Shown piece after piece: positions 1-9,937 of a DNA stretch of 64,000 bases. The DNA comes from Amycolatopsis thermophila (lineage in GTDB: Bacteria > Actinomycetota > Actinomycetes > Mycobacteriales > Pseudonocardiaceae). Where the stretch lies: contig NZ_JAUSUT010000001.1 of NCBI RefSeq assembly GCF_030814215.1, forward strand, positions 186,001 to 250,000. Reading direction: 5' to 3'. The stretch's first letter is position 1, and each line of letters begins with the position of its first letter. The position numbers were made by a program, and so were the translations under genes. A model generated the notes under the pieces. It was not told where the DNA came from. It was given only the letters and a program-made list of their open reading frames with translations, and searched no databases.

Positions 1-2
1 CG

Positions 3-1160
3 TTCGGCGACCTGTTCCTGGTGGTGGACGGCTGGGGCACGCTGCGCACCGAGTTCGACGACCTGGAACCCGACGTCGCCGAGGTGGTCAACCGCGGCCT
101 GGCCTTCGGCGTGCACGTCATCGCCGCCGCGAACCGCTGGATGGACCTGCGGATGAACCTGCGGGACATGTTCGGCAGCAGGATCGAGCTGCGCCTGGGC
201 GACCCGGTGGACTCGATGATCGGGCGCCGGCAGGCCGCCGGGGTGCCGGAGCAGGCGCCCGGCCGCGGCCTGGCGCCGGACGGCATGCACTTCCTGGCGG
301 CAGTGCCCCGGGTGGACGGCCGGGAGACCGCCGACGACCTGCCCGCCGGGATCGAGCACCTGGTCGAGACGGTCAACGCGGCATGGCCGGGCAAGCCGGC
401 GCCGCGGGTGCGGCTACTCCCGCCGATGCTGCCCTACACGGCGCTGCCCGCGCCGGACGAGCACGGCATCCCGATCGGGATCTCCGAGGCCGACCTGCAG
501 CCGGTCGCGCTGGACTTCACCACCGAGCCCCACCTGGTCCTCTTCGGCGACGTGGAGAGCGGCAAGAGCACGTTCCTGCGGGCGCTGGCCACGAGCATCA
601 TGGCCCGCTACACGCCCGACCAGGCGCAGATCGCCCTGGTCGACTTCCGCCGGAGCATGCTCGGGCTCGTCCCGGAGGAGTACTTGATCGGTTACGCGAC
701 CTCCAGCGGAACCGTGCAGCAGATGGTGCGTCTGACTGTTGACGCGATGCAGAAGCGACTGCCGGGAGGTGACATCACGCCGGAGCAGCTCCGCTCCCGC
801 AGCTGGTGGAGCGGACCGGAGCTGTTCATGCTGGTCGACGACTACGACCTGGTCGCGCCGAACCCGCACGACAACCCGCTGACGCCCCTGCTGGAGTACA
901 TGACGCAGGGCCGCGACATCGGCCTCCACCTGGTGGTCACCCGTCGCACCGGCGGTGCCGCGCGGGCCATGTTCGACCCGGTCATCTCCCGCATCCGGGA
1001 CCTGGCCTCGCCGGGGATCCTGATGTCGGGCAACCGCGAAGAAGGGCCGCTGCTGGGCAACATCAAGCCCCAGAAGTTGCCCCCGGGCCGCGGCTGGCTG
1101 ATCACCCGCGGCGCGGGCGCCCGGCTGGTCCAGCTCGCGGACCTGCCGCCGCAGGCCTGA
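3..1160 (+). CDS. eccC: Type VII (ESX) secretion ATPase EccC, C-terminal part
   Basis: The 5' end lies outside the window; 385 residues are visible. EccC is the membrane-anchored FtsK/SpoIIIE-type ATPase that recognises and drives export of ESX substrates. The fragment opens with FLVVDGW, the Walker B strand of the middle ATPase domain. A complete last ATPase domain follows: Walker A GDVESGKST at about nt 546-572 and a hydrophobic LFMLVDDYD Walker B near nt 820-850. The closing part (GRGWLITRG) matches the end of EccC proteins. No ATPase motif is missing in the visible part. The genes downstream are probable ESX substrates or partners. The family call is firm; which ESX system it belongs to cannot be told from here. 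Confidence 0.93.
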   Translation, partial: FGDLFLVVDGWGTLRTEFDDLEPDVAEVVNRGLAFGVHVIAAANRWMDLRMNLRDMFGSRIELRLGDPVDSMIGRRQAAGVPEQAPGRGLAPDGMHFLAAVPRVDGRETADDLPAGIEHLVETVNAAWPGKPAPRVRLLPPMLPYTALPAPDEHGIPIGISEADLQPVALDFTTEPHLVLFGDVESGKSTFLRALATSIMARYTPDQAQIALVDFRRSMLGLVPEEYLIGYATSSGTVQQMVRLTVDAMQKRLPGGDITPEQLRSRSWWSGPELFMLVDDYDLVAPNPHDNPLTPLLEYMTQGRDIGLHLVVTRRTGGAARAMFDPVISRIRDLASPGILMSGNREEGPLLGNIKPQKLPPGRGWLITRGAGARLVQLADLPPQA

Positions 1161-1289
1161 GGACAGGCGGACAACGAGCCACCGGGCTTGACACCCGGTG
1201 GTTAGCTGGGGTGTGCGGGGGTCTGCCGCCCCCTACCCCCGGCGGGCCCCCGCGACCCGCCGGCTCACACGACGTTTGGGAGGGACCTC

Positions 1290-2369
1290 GTGGCACCGAT
1301 ACCGGAGGACGACGGCGGCATCCCGACCCCGGACTGGGCGGCGCACGGTGCCGAGCTCGAACTCGACCCGACGAACTTCCGCAACTACGGGCGGAACATC
1401 GCGCAGGTCGGCAAGGACCTCAGCACGGACTCCATGTCCGCCAACTCGGCACTGCAGGGGCCTGGGCCGAAGGACATGCTGCTCAGCACGTCCTTCCAGC
1501 CGGGCCAGGACGTGCAGGCGGCCGCCACCCGCAACGCCCAGGAGGTCGGGCTGTTCGTCACCGACCTCACCAAGAACGTCACCGCGATCGCCTCGGTCGC
1601 CCTGCTCATGGGCGAGGTGTTCGAGAACATGGACGCCGGCAACGCCGCGATGGTGGACGCGGTCGAGTGGGCCTTCCTGATGAAGGGCGGCAAGAAGCCG
1701 GCCGGGCTGCCGTCCTGGGTCGACCCGAAGAAGACCGTCGCCGACACCTTCGCGGCGCCGGTGGGCTCGGGCATGACCAACACCACCGGCGACCATCTGA
1801 TCAACACCATCGTCGTGGGCAACATGACGATCACGACCTACCGGACCGCCGACGGCGGCACCCGGACGATCCAGTCCAACGGCGTCATCACCACGGAGTA
1901 CCTGGACGGCAAGGACGGCAAGCGCCGCTACGAGATCCGGACGACCAAGGAGGAGGGCCGCGACGAAACCGTCACGATCAACTACCTCAACGGCGAACCG
2001 ATCGGGCAGACGCGCCGCCTGACGACGACCAAGAAACTGGACCGGAACACCACCGACCAGGTCACCACGATCCAGCAGCTGGACAAGGACGGCAAGCCGC
2101 GCACCAGCGCGGCGGCCAAGCAGGAGGACCCGGGCACGCAGCACGTCGTCACCCACACCTACGCCGACGGCACCCACAGCCGCGAGTACTACACCGAGAA
2201 GAAGGTGACCGACACCGACGACGTCAACCACAACGGCAACCACACCGAGAAGGTGCCGGTCCGCACCGACGAGCGGACCATCGGGGTCCAGGCCGACCCG
2301 CCGTTCACGGTCGACGGCAGGACGATGAACGAGCGTCTCGAAGAAGCACGGCGCGCAGGGGGGTTGTGA
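1290..2369 (+). CDS. ESX-associated hypothetical protein, WXG-like helical N-terminus
   Basis: 359 residues, starting at GTG 1290 behind a GGGAGGGA ribosome site. Residues ~25-130 look like an all-helical hairpin of the kind found in ESX-exported proteins, rich in Ala, Asn and Asp and with no signal peptide. Residues ~165-330 are strand-rich and polar, with many Thr and repeated Y/T-x-x-DG turns. No known enzyme motif was recognised. It lies 129 bp after eccC and 4 bp before the proline-rich gene, so it is probably co-transcribed with them. Role as an exported substrate or a cell-surface partner of the ESX machine is inferred from position and composition only. Confidence 0.7.
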   Translation: MAPIPEDDGGIPTPDWAAHGAELELDPTNFRNYGRNIAQVGKDLSTDSMSANSALQGPGPKDMLLSTSFQPGQDVQAAATRNAQEVGLFVTDLTKNVTAIASVALLMGEVFENMDAGNAAMVDAVEWAFLMKGGKKPAGLPSWVDPKKTVADTFAAPVGSGMTNTTGDHLINTIVVGNMTITTYRTADGGTRTIQSNGVITTEYLDGKDGKRRYEIRTTKEEGRDETVTINYLNGEPIGQTRRLTTTKKLDRNTTDQVTTIQQLDKDGKPRTSAAAKQEDPGTQHVVTHTYADGTHSREYYTEKKVTDTDDVNHNGNHTEKVPVRTDERTIGVQADPPFTVDGRTMNERLEEARRAGGL

Positions 2370-2373
2370 CGGG

Positions 2374-4476
2374 ATGGCCGGCGACGACGACCCGACGTTC
2401 GGCTACGACCTGAAACCGGTCGGGGCCGGCGCCGCGGGTGCCTACTACACCGACGACAAGCTGGAGCACCGGGACTACGACTTCAAGAACCTGAGCATCG
2501 AGGACCTGCACCGGCAGATCGTGCAGGGCGAGCAGCCCGGCACCACAGCCGACCGCGCCCAGCAATGGCTCAACGTCGCGCTGATGCTCCAGACCGCCGC
2601 CGACGACCTGCACGACCAGACGCAGACCCTGGCCGACCACTGGAAGTCGCCGGCCGCGAAGAAGGTGTTCCTGGCCAAGGTCGGCATGACGCTGGCCCAC
2701 CTGCGGCAGTGGCAGGACGCCGCCCTGAACAACGGCACCGCCCTGTACGGCCTGTCGAACGTCATGTACGAGGCGCAGGCCGAGATGGACCACCTGTACC
2801 AGGAGTACAAGACCACGAAGGCCGACGCGGTGAAGAACGCGACCCGCGACCTCCCGGCCGCGGTCGAGTGGAAGAGCGGTCCGCTGCCGGGCACCGACAA
2901 GGACAAGGCCAAGGCGGCCATGAAGGTCGAGTCCGAGTACGACCAGAAGGCGCAGAAGCTGGCCGAGAAGATCGCCGGCGAATACGCGCCCTACATCGCG
3001 AAGATGCAGGCCGCGCACGCCCCGAAGCTCGAGGTCCTCAACGCGATCTGGCACCCGGAGGCCAACGGCACGCCCCGGCCGCCCACGCTGCCCCCGCCGG
3101 GCGCACCGGGCGGGCCCGGCGGCGCTCCTCCGGGTCCCGGCGGTGCCCCTCCGCCGCCGGGCAATGCGCCGAAACCGCCACCGACTAACGCGCCCGGGCC
3201 GCCGCCTCCGGGGGATGCGCCGAAGCCGCCGCCGAAGAACGCGCCGGGCCCGCCTCCAGGCGCGCCGCCACCCGCCCCGGGTACGCCTCCGCCGGCGCCC
3301 GCACCGTCGCCGGGTCCCGCACCCACGGCCCCGAACGGTTTCGCCGGCAGCCCGCCGCCGGGCAACGCCCCGAACCTGCCGCCGGCGCTCGCCGGTCTGG
3401 CGGCCGCGGGTCCCGCCCTGGCGCCGAACGGGTTCACCGGAAAGCCGCCCGCCCCACCGGGTTTCGGCGGCACGGGCCCGAACCTGTTCTCCGGCAACAA
3501 GGTGCCGACCGGGGTGCCGCCGACACTGGGTCTCGGCGCGGGTTCGCCGACGCCACCGCCGGCCGGGTTCTCCGGCGCGCCGCCGTCGGTCAACCAGAAC
3601 AGCCTGTACCCCCCGGGCACGATCACCCCGCCGCCGGGCAGCCAGCTGCCGCAGCAGCCGCCGGGCAAAGAGTTGGGCGGAAACCGTCCGGGTGCGCCGA
3701 CGTTCGGCACGTCGCTGCCGTTCGACGACCACTTGGATCTGGAGGCGAAGGCCGCGTACCAGCAGTACGCGCAGTCGGCGCCGCCCCCGCCGCCGGGTGG
3801 GCAGTCGGCGCCGCCGCTTCCGCCGGGCGCGCAGTCGCCCGTGGGCGGGGGCGTCCGGCAGCCCGGCTCGCGGCCCGGCGCGCCGCTGATGGGTGACCTC
3901 GCCGAGCAGTCCCCGGCGTTCCAGCCACCGCCGAGCACGACGCCCCCGGTGCTGGACAACGACCGGAAGCGCACCGCACGGGGCGGCAGCACGCAGGAAG
4001 CGCCGACGGGCACGCGGGACGGGTTGCCACCGGGGGTGGGTGCGCCGCCGGTGTTGTCCAATCCGCACCGGAAGGCACCGGCGAAGACGTTCAGCGAGTG
4101 GCAGGCCGAACGCCGGCGCCGTCGGCCGCAGCCCGGTGGGACGCCGCAGTCCGAGTTCACCGCGAACCTGCCCGCCAGTACCACGTCCGTCTTCGACGGG
4201 CGGATCTCGGCGGAGGAGTACCTGGTCGGCTCGGCCGGGGAGATCCCGTCGGTGCTGCGGGCGCCCACGCCCGTGGTGTCCGCCCCGGACCGGCACGCCA
4301 AGCCGGTCGTGCACGCCGACCGCGCGACGCGGGTGGCGAAGCCGGACGAGAAGGCGCCCGTCACGGATCAGTCGGTGTTCGAGGTCGAGACGCCGGGTGG
4401 TCCGGTGGTCGCGAACGGGGAGCCGGAGAAGCGGTACCGGCCGGCTGAACCGTCGGCTTTGAACGGACGGAACTGA
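2374..4476 (+). CDS. Proline-rich PPE/WXG100-like ESX protein
   Basis: 700 residues, ATG start 4 bp after the previous stop. Residues ~40-200 form a predicted helical hairpin with a W-x-S-P turn at Trp90, comparable with the WXG turn of ESX substrates. Residues ~229-500 are extreme low complexity, dominated by Pro, Gly and Ala (PPPG, GAPP, GNAP units). The last ~200 residues are basic and polar and hold a short EYLVGSAGEIPSVLR-like segment. No signal peptide is seen, which agrees with export by the ESX ATPase upstream. Likely function is a secreted or surface protein of the ESX system. The proline-rich block is repetitive DNA, so its length may vary between strains or assemblies. Confidence 0.75.
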   Translation: MAGDDDPTFGYDLKPVGAGAAGAYYTDDKLEHRDYDFKNLSIEDLHRQIVQGEQPGTTADRAQQWLNVALMLQTAADDLHDQTQTLADHWKSPAAKKVFLAKVGMTLAHLRQWQDAALNNGTALYGLSNVMYEAQAEMDHLYQEYKTTKADAVKNATRDLPAAVEWKSGPLPGTDKDKAKAAMKVESEYDQKAQKLAEKIAGEYAPYIAKMQAAHAPKLEVLNAIWHPEANGTPRPPTLPPPGAPGGPGGAPPGPGGAPPPPGNAPKPPPTNAPGPPPPGDAPKPPPKNAPGPPPGAPPPAPGTPPPAPAPSPGPAPTAPNGFAGSPPPGNAPNLPPALAGLAAAGPALAPNGFTGKPPAPPGFGGTGPNLFSGNKVPTGVPPTLGLGAGSPTPPPAGFSGAPPSVNQNSLYPPGTITPPPGSQLPQQPPGKELGGNRPGAPTFGTSLPFDDHLDLEAKAAYQQYAQSAPPPPPGGQSAPPLPPGAQSPVGGGVRQPGSRPGAPLMGDLAEQSPAFQPPPSTTPPVLDNDRKRTARGGSTQEAPTGTRDGLPPGVGAPPVLSNPHRKAPAKTFSEWQAERRRRRPQPGGTPQSEFTANLPASTTSVFDGRISAEEYLVGSAGEIPSVLRAPTPVVSAPDRHAKPVVHADRATRVAKPDEKAPVTDQSVFEVETPGGPVVANGEPEKRYRPAEPSALNGRN

Positions 4477-4482
4477 TCGCGG

Positions 4483-4545
4483 TTCCGGTGCGTCGGGCCC
4501 ACGGCAAGAACCCGCGAGGTCCGCTGTGGACCTGACGCACCGGAA
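4483..4545 (+). terminator. Long hairpin after the ESX genes
   Basis: Arms 4483-4502 and 4526-4545 pair at 18 of 20 positions (core TTCCGGTGCGTC with GACGCACCGGAA) around a 23-nt loop, starting 7 bp after the stop of the proline-rich gene. No T-tract follows, as is common in actinomycetes. Likely transcription terminator or 3' stabilising hairpin. Confidence 0.7.
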
Positions 4546-5195
4546 AGCGAGTTGTACCCCCTGTCAAGCATTGGACAACGTTGCCGGGGCGGACGACGCG
4601 TCCGCCTCGTCGCCGACCCTGGGTATGGCGAAGGCCGACGCGAAGTACGAGGGCTGCGACCTGTCCGCCGCCCCGGACGGCGCGGCGATCACCGGAGCCG
4701 AATACCACACCGACGACTACGACGACGCTCCTGTGGGCTGGACCAAGTAGGCGCCAGTCCCCTCCAGCCGGCTGTCACCGCACAGCGCCACCCAGGTGGC
4801 CGTCGATTTGCGGTGGCAACACCGCGCCCCCGATCCCCAGCCGCCGCTGATCGGCAACCGAACACTCCAACCGGAGGACGGGGGAGGTCGGCACCCGAGG
4901 CGACCAGCCGAGCGCCGAAGGCACCAACCGCCCGCGAAGCGGCGCTCCGGGCGGCAGGCACCGGATCGGGAAGCACGGGCAACACCATCCCTCTCACGCC
5001 AGCCCCACCAGGCCAAATGCGGCAGCAGCCACGTCTGCCCGCTCGCCGGCCGCGACGTACTGCCGCGGGCCAGCAGCGGCCGAACCCGGCCCGATGGCGG
5101 CAGCTGCGGGACCAGTAGCGGGCCCGGCAGGCCGAAACCGGCACAGCCGGAGGTAGAAGCGGCCGAACCCGGCCGGGACGCGGCGCCGCCCGGCG
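4546..5195. other. Gene-free stretch between convergent ESX genes
   Basis: About 650 bp between the plus-strand ESX genes and the minus-strand eccE pair. Short open frames are present (for example ATG 4625 to 4750), but none has a good ribosome site or a recognisable protein. It is G/C-rich with no clear repeat or mobile element. Nothing functional could be supported beyond the hairpin at its left edge. Confidence 0.5.
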
Positions 5196-6236
5196 TCAGT
5201 ACCGGCCCGGCCGGCCCAGCCGCTCGCGCTCCACCGGCCCCGGGTCCACCCACACGTAGTGGTTGGTCTCCCCCGCCAGCACAGCCAGCATGTCGTCGCG
5301 CAGCATCTGCAGCTGCTGCGACGTCCGCTGCGTCAGCCGGAGCGCGGGCGCCAGCAGTGACGCCTCGTTGGGCGTGAGGCGCTGCATCAGCACCAGATCC
5401 GAACCGGGCACCGCACCGATCCGTTCCGGTGTGAGGCGGCGGTGCAGCAGCACGCGCGTCTGCCACGCCTCCGGTTCGCTCTGGGTCTGGGGCGCGTCGT
5501 GCAGGCACAGCACCGGCGCGTCCGCGCTGGCGCTCACCGCGGGCGGCGATCCGGGCGCCACGACCGCGACCCGGTCGGTGCGCCCGGTCGCGGACTGCCC
5601 CAGCTGGACCCAGTCCGACGGGTGTTGCGAGAACACCAGCAACCGCGCACCTGCCCGCAAGGCGCGGAAGGCCATCAGGCGTGCCGCCCACGCGCCACCG
5701 ATCAGGCTCACCGACACCGGCTCCGGCCGGAACAGCGTCAGCGCCACCGGGAAACCGTTCTGGTCCCGGCCCAGCGGCAGCCCCACCGACGACGCGGACA
5801 CCTGCAGCAGCTCCAGCGCGGCGTCGGAGGCGTGGTGCGCGCCGATCCGCAGCCGCGGGATCGACCGGTGCCGCCGCGTGCGCCAGTCGCGGTGCCCGCG
5901 CGCCACGGCCGTCGCCGGTCCGGCGGGGCCCGGCCCGGGCGGGCCGGGTGGCATGGGCGTCGGGACGCCGACGGCGAGCGCCGGCCGCGCGACCTCGACG
6001 GTGGCCGCCGTCGCGACCGCTTGCGAACCGGCTTGCTGCTGCGCCTGCGCCGGGGCGGGCACGTTGACGACGGCCGGCGCCTGCGGCACGGCCGGGGCGC
6101 CCAGCACGGCCTGTCCCGGCGGAACCGGCGCCGGCGGTGGTGGCTGCGCCTGGGCCGGCGGGCCCGGCGGCGCCGGTCGTGGCATCGCCTGCGCGGGCGG
6201 CTGCGGCCGCGACGGCGGGTACTGTCCGGCGTTCAT
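5196..6236 (-). CDS. ESX-locus protein coupled to EccE, unknown function
   Basis: 346 residues. Its ATG at 6236 overlaps the eccE stop in an ATGA, so the two are translationally coupled. Residues 1-~110 are a flexible Pro/Ala/Gln-rich tail. Residues ~115-346 form a compact domain rich in short hydrophobic strands (RLLVFSQHP, RVAVVAPG, APVLCLHDAP, SDLVLMQRLT, HYVWVDPGP). No nucleotide-binding or catalytic motif was recognised, and there is no signal peptide or membrane segment. Genes of this kind sit beside eccE in related actinomycetes by my recollection, but I cannot name the family. A cytosolic role in ESX assembly or regulation is inferred from the coupling alone. Confidence 0.7.
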   Translation of the reverse strand: MNAGQYPPSRPQPPAQAMPRPAPPGPPAQAQPPPPAPVPPGQAVLGAPAVPQAPAVVNVPAPAQAQQQAGSQAVATAATVEVARPALAVGVPTPMPPGPPGPGPAGPATAVARGHRDWRTRRHRSIPRLRIGAHHASDAALELLQVSASSVGLPLGRDQNGFPVALTLFRPEPVSVSLIGGAWAARLMAFRALRAGARLLVFSQHPSDWVQLGQSATGRTDRVAVVAPGSPPAVSASADAPVLCLHDAPQTQSEPEAWQTRVLLHRRLTPERIGAVPGSDLVLMQRLTPNEASLLAPALRLTQRTSQQLQMLRDDMLAVLAGETNHYVWVDPGPVERERLGRPGRY

Positions 6237-7414
6237 CGTGCACCTCCCCCGCTCGGAGCCGAAGCATACACGGCCGGCGCGTGCTGACCGTCCAAACGGG
6301 ACACGCGGGCACCGTTGCGCTGCGCCAGGGTCCGGACCAGGTCGCAGACCTGCCCGTACCGCTGCGCCGTCGCACCCACCCGGACCAGGCAGCGCAGCAT
6401 GGTCCCGTCGTAGGACGGTTCGAGCAGCAGCGCGATGCTGACCAGGTCCGCGGGCAGCTCGCTGAGAGCGGCGAGCAGGCCGGTACCGCGGTCGGGATCC
6501 GGCCAGGACTGGATCCAGAAGCAGCCGTGCGACAGCCGCGCCGAGTGCCAGGCCTCCCAGGCCTCGTGCACTCGCGCCGGGCCGCCGCCGGGCAGCAGGT
6601 CGCAGGAGCGGGCGAGCGCGTCGACGACCTCGTCGGCGGTCAGCATCCGCGCCTCCAGGCCGCGCCGCCGCAGCATCCGTTCCGCGCGCCGGGTGATCTC
6701 GGCCAGGACGGTCGGCACGTCGAGGCGCCCGGCCGGGGAGTCGATCATCGACTCGGCGACCGCCTTGGCGTCCAGCCGCACCGCGACCCACAGGGCGCGG
6801 TCGCGCGTCCCCGCTTCCCGCCCGGGCACGGAGTGCGTCACGACCTGGATGACGACGCCGGCCTGTTCGGCTTCGGCCGCGGTGCGGGCCAGCGCGGCGA
6901 GCGGGACGGGCGGGGTGGCGACCCCGGCGCCACCACCGACTTCGAGCACGGCGAACCAGCCCGCCTCGTCGCTGCCCATGCCGAGCTTGGTGTCGCCGGG
7001 GCCGTCGATGTCCTCGACGACCAGGTCCGGCGCCAGCTCGCACAGCGCGGCGAGCCGCGGGTCGTCCCGCTGCTCGCCCGCGGTGCCGCGGCGCGACCGG
7101 AAGCCCATCCACAGCATCAGGCTCTCGGTCCACCAGCGGCCCTTCGAGCGCCCGAACATCAGCACGATCACGGCGAGACCGATCGCGCCCGCGACGATCA
7201 GCGCCCACATCTCCTGCACGCCGACGGCCGCGACGACCACGAGCACGACCTCGAACGCCAGCAGGCGCGCGAGGCTCACCACCCCGAGCCGCCCGCGCCC
7301 GCGAGCGGGACGGAACCACGCCTGCCCTCTGGACTGGGCGCGCAGCTCGGCGGAGCCGCCACCGCGCGCGTCGAACTGCGCGGCGGCCTGCGGCTGCTGG
7401 CCAGTCGTGATCAC
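6233..7414 (-). CDS. eccE: Type VII secretion protein EccE
   Basis: 393 residues. EccE is a peripheral subunit of the ESX membrane complex, anchored by two N-terminal transmembrane helices. Here residues ~38-85 give two hydrophobic segments, one LLAFEVVLVVVAAVGV and one ALIVAGAIGLAVIVLMF. They are followed by the usual soluble domain with the R-R-G-L-E-A-R and L-T-A-D-E-V-V-D-A-L segments typical of EccE. GTG 7414 was chosen because GGAAGGGG lies just upstream; an open frame continues further upstream, but its residues look non-coding. Length fits the family (about 400-500). It is on the opposite strand to eccC, so this ESX locus is split into two converging transcription units. Confidence 0.82.
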   Translation of the reverse strand: MITTGQQPQAAAQFDARGGGSAELRAQSRGQAWFRPARGRGRLGVVSLARLLAFEVVLVVVAAVGVQEMWALIVAGAIGLAVIVLMFGRSKGRWWTESLMLWMGFRSRRGTAGEQRDDPRLAALCELAPDLVVEDIDGPGDTKLGMGSDEAGWFAVLEVGGGAGVATPPVPLAALARTAAEAEQAGVVIQVVTHSVPGREAGTRDRALWVAVRLDAKAVAESMIDSPAGRLDVPTVLAEITRRAERMLRRRGLEARMLTADEVVDALARSCDLLPGGGPARVHEAWEAWHSARLSHGCFWIQSWPDPDRGTGLLAALSELPADLVSIALLLEPSYDGTMLRCLVRVGATAQRYGQVCDLVRTLAQRNGARVSRLDGQHAPAVYASAPSGGGAR

Positions 7415-7661
7415 CTGCGGAGCCCCTTCCACCAGCCAACGATATCGCCGGACCCGGCCATGATCACCGTACGAAAATCCGCGGCGCTCACGGCGGCCCC
7501 GTAGCCGACCCGCACCGTACCGCACTCCGGGGCGGCCGGGTTCGTGATGACCTGGCGTTTTTCCCTTGGACGCACGACGCCGCGCTGTCGGTTCCGTGCC
7601 AGGGCGATCAGCCACCCTGGTACAGGTAGCAGAATCTCCTGGCTGTCGGAGGCAACGGCAG

Positions 7662-8582
<921 letters not shown>

Positions 8583-8748
8583 CTCCACTGTGGACGCCCG
8601 CAGCGCCGCAGTGTCCCGGCCGTACCGCGGGCACTGACCTGCACCTTCGACCGCGCGTACGCGTCAGCCAAGCGGTCTCGATCCGCCAGCACGGCCGAGC
8701 ACACTGAACCCGGCAGTGACCGTCGAGGGGGAAGATGGGCAGGCTGAC

Positions 8749-8913
8749 ATGGCTGAGACGAGGACCCTCTGCCGCACGTGCGGGGACTCGGACGGCTGGA
8801 TCCTGGAGACCGACGTCGACCCGGTGACCGGTCTCGTGACGTCACGGGAAGCCCCGTGCCCGCGCTGCCGGCCGGCTTCGCGGCACCAGGACGATCTGTT
8901 CTCGCAGTTTTGA
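8749..8913 (+). CDS. Small zinc-ribbon-like protein
   Basis: 54 residues if it starts at ATG 8749 (GGGCAGG upstream); a GTG at 8716 would add 11 residues. Two CxxC pairs (CRTC near the N-terminus, CPRC about 25 residues later) give a typical four-cysteine zinc ribbon. The C-terminal tail is SRHQDDLFSQF. No catalytic motif. It may bind nucleic acid or RNA polymerase, but nothing in the sequence shows this. Codon use matches its neighbours. Confidence 0.6.
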   Translation: MAETRTLCRTCGDSDGWILETDVDPVTGLVTSREAPCPRCRPASRHQDDLFSQF

Positions 8914-8924
8914 CATCTGGAGCT

Positions 8925-8939
8925 CATGTGTAACACATG
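8925..8939. promoter_or_regulatory. Perfect 15-bp palindrome CATGTGTAACACATG
   Basis: Two 7-bp arms around a central A, 12 bp after the zinc-ribbon stop and upstream of the pxpC promoter. Its perfect symmetry and A/T content in a G/C-rich context suggest a repressor or activator site. The cognate protein is unknown. Confidence 0.45.
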
Positions 8940-8943
8940 ACTC

Positions 8944-8973
8944 TTGCAGGATCGTTCAACAATTCTGTACGGT
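8944..8973 (+). promoter_or_regulatory. Probable pxpC promoter with palindrome in the spacer
   Basis: TTGCAG at 8944-8949 and TACGGT at 8968-8973 are separated by 18 bp. The spacer carries GATCGTTCAACAATT (8950-8964), which matches 13 of 15 bases of the perfect palindrome at 21958-21972. A repressor bound there would block polymerase. Confidence 0.5.
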
Positions 8974-9001
8974 CGCGGCACCCGAACGAATCGGAGTTGC
9001 C

Positions 9002-9868
9002 ATGGCCGCCGTGCTCGAGGTCGTCGAGAGCGGACCGCTGTCGACCGTGCAGGACCTGGGCCGGCCCGGGTACGCCGACATCGGCGTGACCGGGTCCGGC
9101 GCCGCCGACCGCGCCTCGCTGAAGCTCGCGAACCGCTTGGCCGGCAACGGTGAGGGCGCGGCGGCGATCGAGGTGACCTTCGGCGGGTTCGCCGCCCGCG
9201 CGAGCCGGGACGTGATCGTCGCCGTGACGGGCGCGCCGTGCCCGATCACGGTCGACCGGATGGGCGCTCCGATGAACTCCCCGCTGCGGATCCCGGCCGG
9301 GACGGAGTTCCGGCTCGGCTGGCCAGACACCGGGTTGCGCAGTTACGTGGCCGTCCGCGGCGGCATCGCGGTGGAACCGGTCCTCGGCTCGCGGGCGACG
9401 GACCTGCTGTCCGGGCTGGGACCGGATCCCTTGCGGCGCGGGGTGGTTCTACCCCTGGGTGACCAGGTCGGTGACGCGTCCCCGGCCGGTTTCGCGCCGG
9501 TTTCCGCTCCCCCGTCGGACGAGTTGTCGCTGCGGGTGTTGCCGGGGCCCCGGGACGACTGGTTCACCGAGTCGGCGCTGCGCACGTTGCTCGGGCAGCC
9601 GTACGCGGTGACCTCGGAGAGCAACCGCGTCGGCATCCGGCTCGACGGGCCGGTGCTGCCGCGGGCGCGGCACGGCGAGCTCGTCAGCGAGGGCATGGTC
9701 ACCGGCGCGCTGCAGGTTCCGCCGTCGGGCAAGCCGACGCTCTTCCTGGCCGACCACCCGGTGACCGGCGGGTATCCGGTGATCGCGGTCGTGGTGGCCG
9801 AGGACGTCGACAAGGCCGCGCAGGCCCGCCCCGGCCTGCGCGTGCGGTTCGACCTGGCCGGCGTTTAG
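9002..9868 (+). CDS. PxpC/KipA-type biotin-dependent carboxyltransferase-domain protein
   Basis: 288 residues, ATG start. The family (5-oxoprolinase subunit C; also the C-terminal domain of urea amidolyase) works with PxpB and PxpA to open 5-oxoproline to glutamate using ATP. Family motifs seen are the N-terminal GPLSTVQDLGRPGY, GSGAADRASLKLAN, the middle SYVAVRGGI, and the C-terminal EGMVTGALQVPPSGKP with LFLADHPVTGGYP. Length is normal for a stand-alone PxpC. Oddly, neither PxpA nor PxpB is adjacent; the gene stands alone with a terminator-like hairpin behind it. It may pair with subunits elsewhere or act on a different cyclic amide. Confidence 0.85.
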   Translation: MAAVLEVVESGPLSTVQDLGRPGYADIGVTGSGAADRASLKLANRLAGNGEGAAAIEVTFGGFAARASRDVIVAVTGAPCPITVDRMGAPMNSPLRIPAGTEFRLGWPDTGLRSYVAVRGGIAVEPVLGSRATDLLSGLGPDPLRRGVVLPLGDQVGDASPAGFAPVSAPPSDELSLRVLPGPRDDWFTESALRTLLGQPYAVTSESNRVGIRLDGPVLPRARHGELVSEGMVTGALQVPPSGKPTLFLADHPVTGGYPVIAVVVAEDVDKAAQARPGLRVRFDLAGV

Positions 9869-9937
9869 GCCGAGAGTGTTCTAATTCACCTTTCCGGGTG
9901 TATATCGTTTCGTGATCGGGCGGGTGGGAAATCGGAT

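Noticed and set aside
2305-4364. Minus-strand open frames opposite the proline-rich gene
   Set aside because: They mirror the Pro-rich codons as Gly/Arg-rich runs; no start context and no domain.
4526-4750. 74-codon open frame after the ESX genes
   Set aside because: It starts inside the right arm of the terminator hairpin, has no ribosome site and no recognisable sequence; an internal ATG at 4625 is no better.
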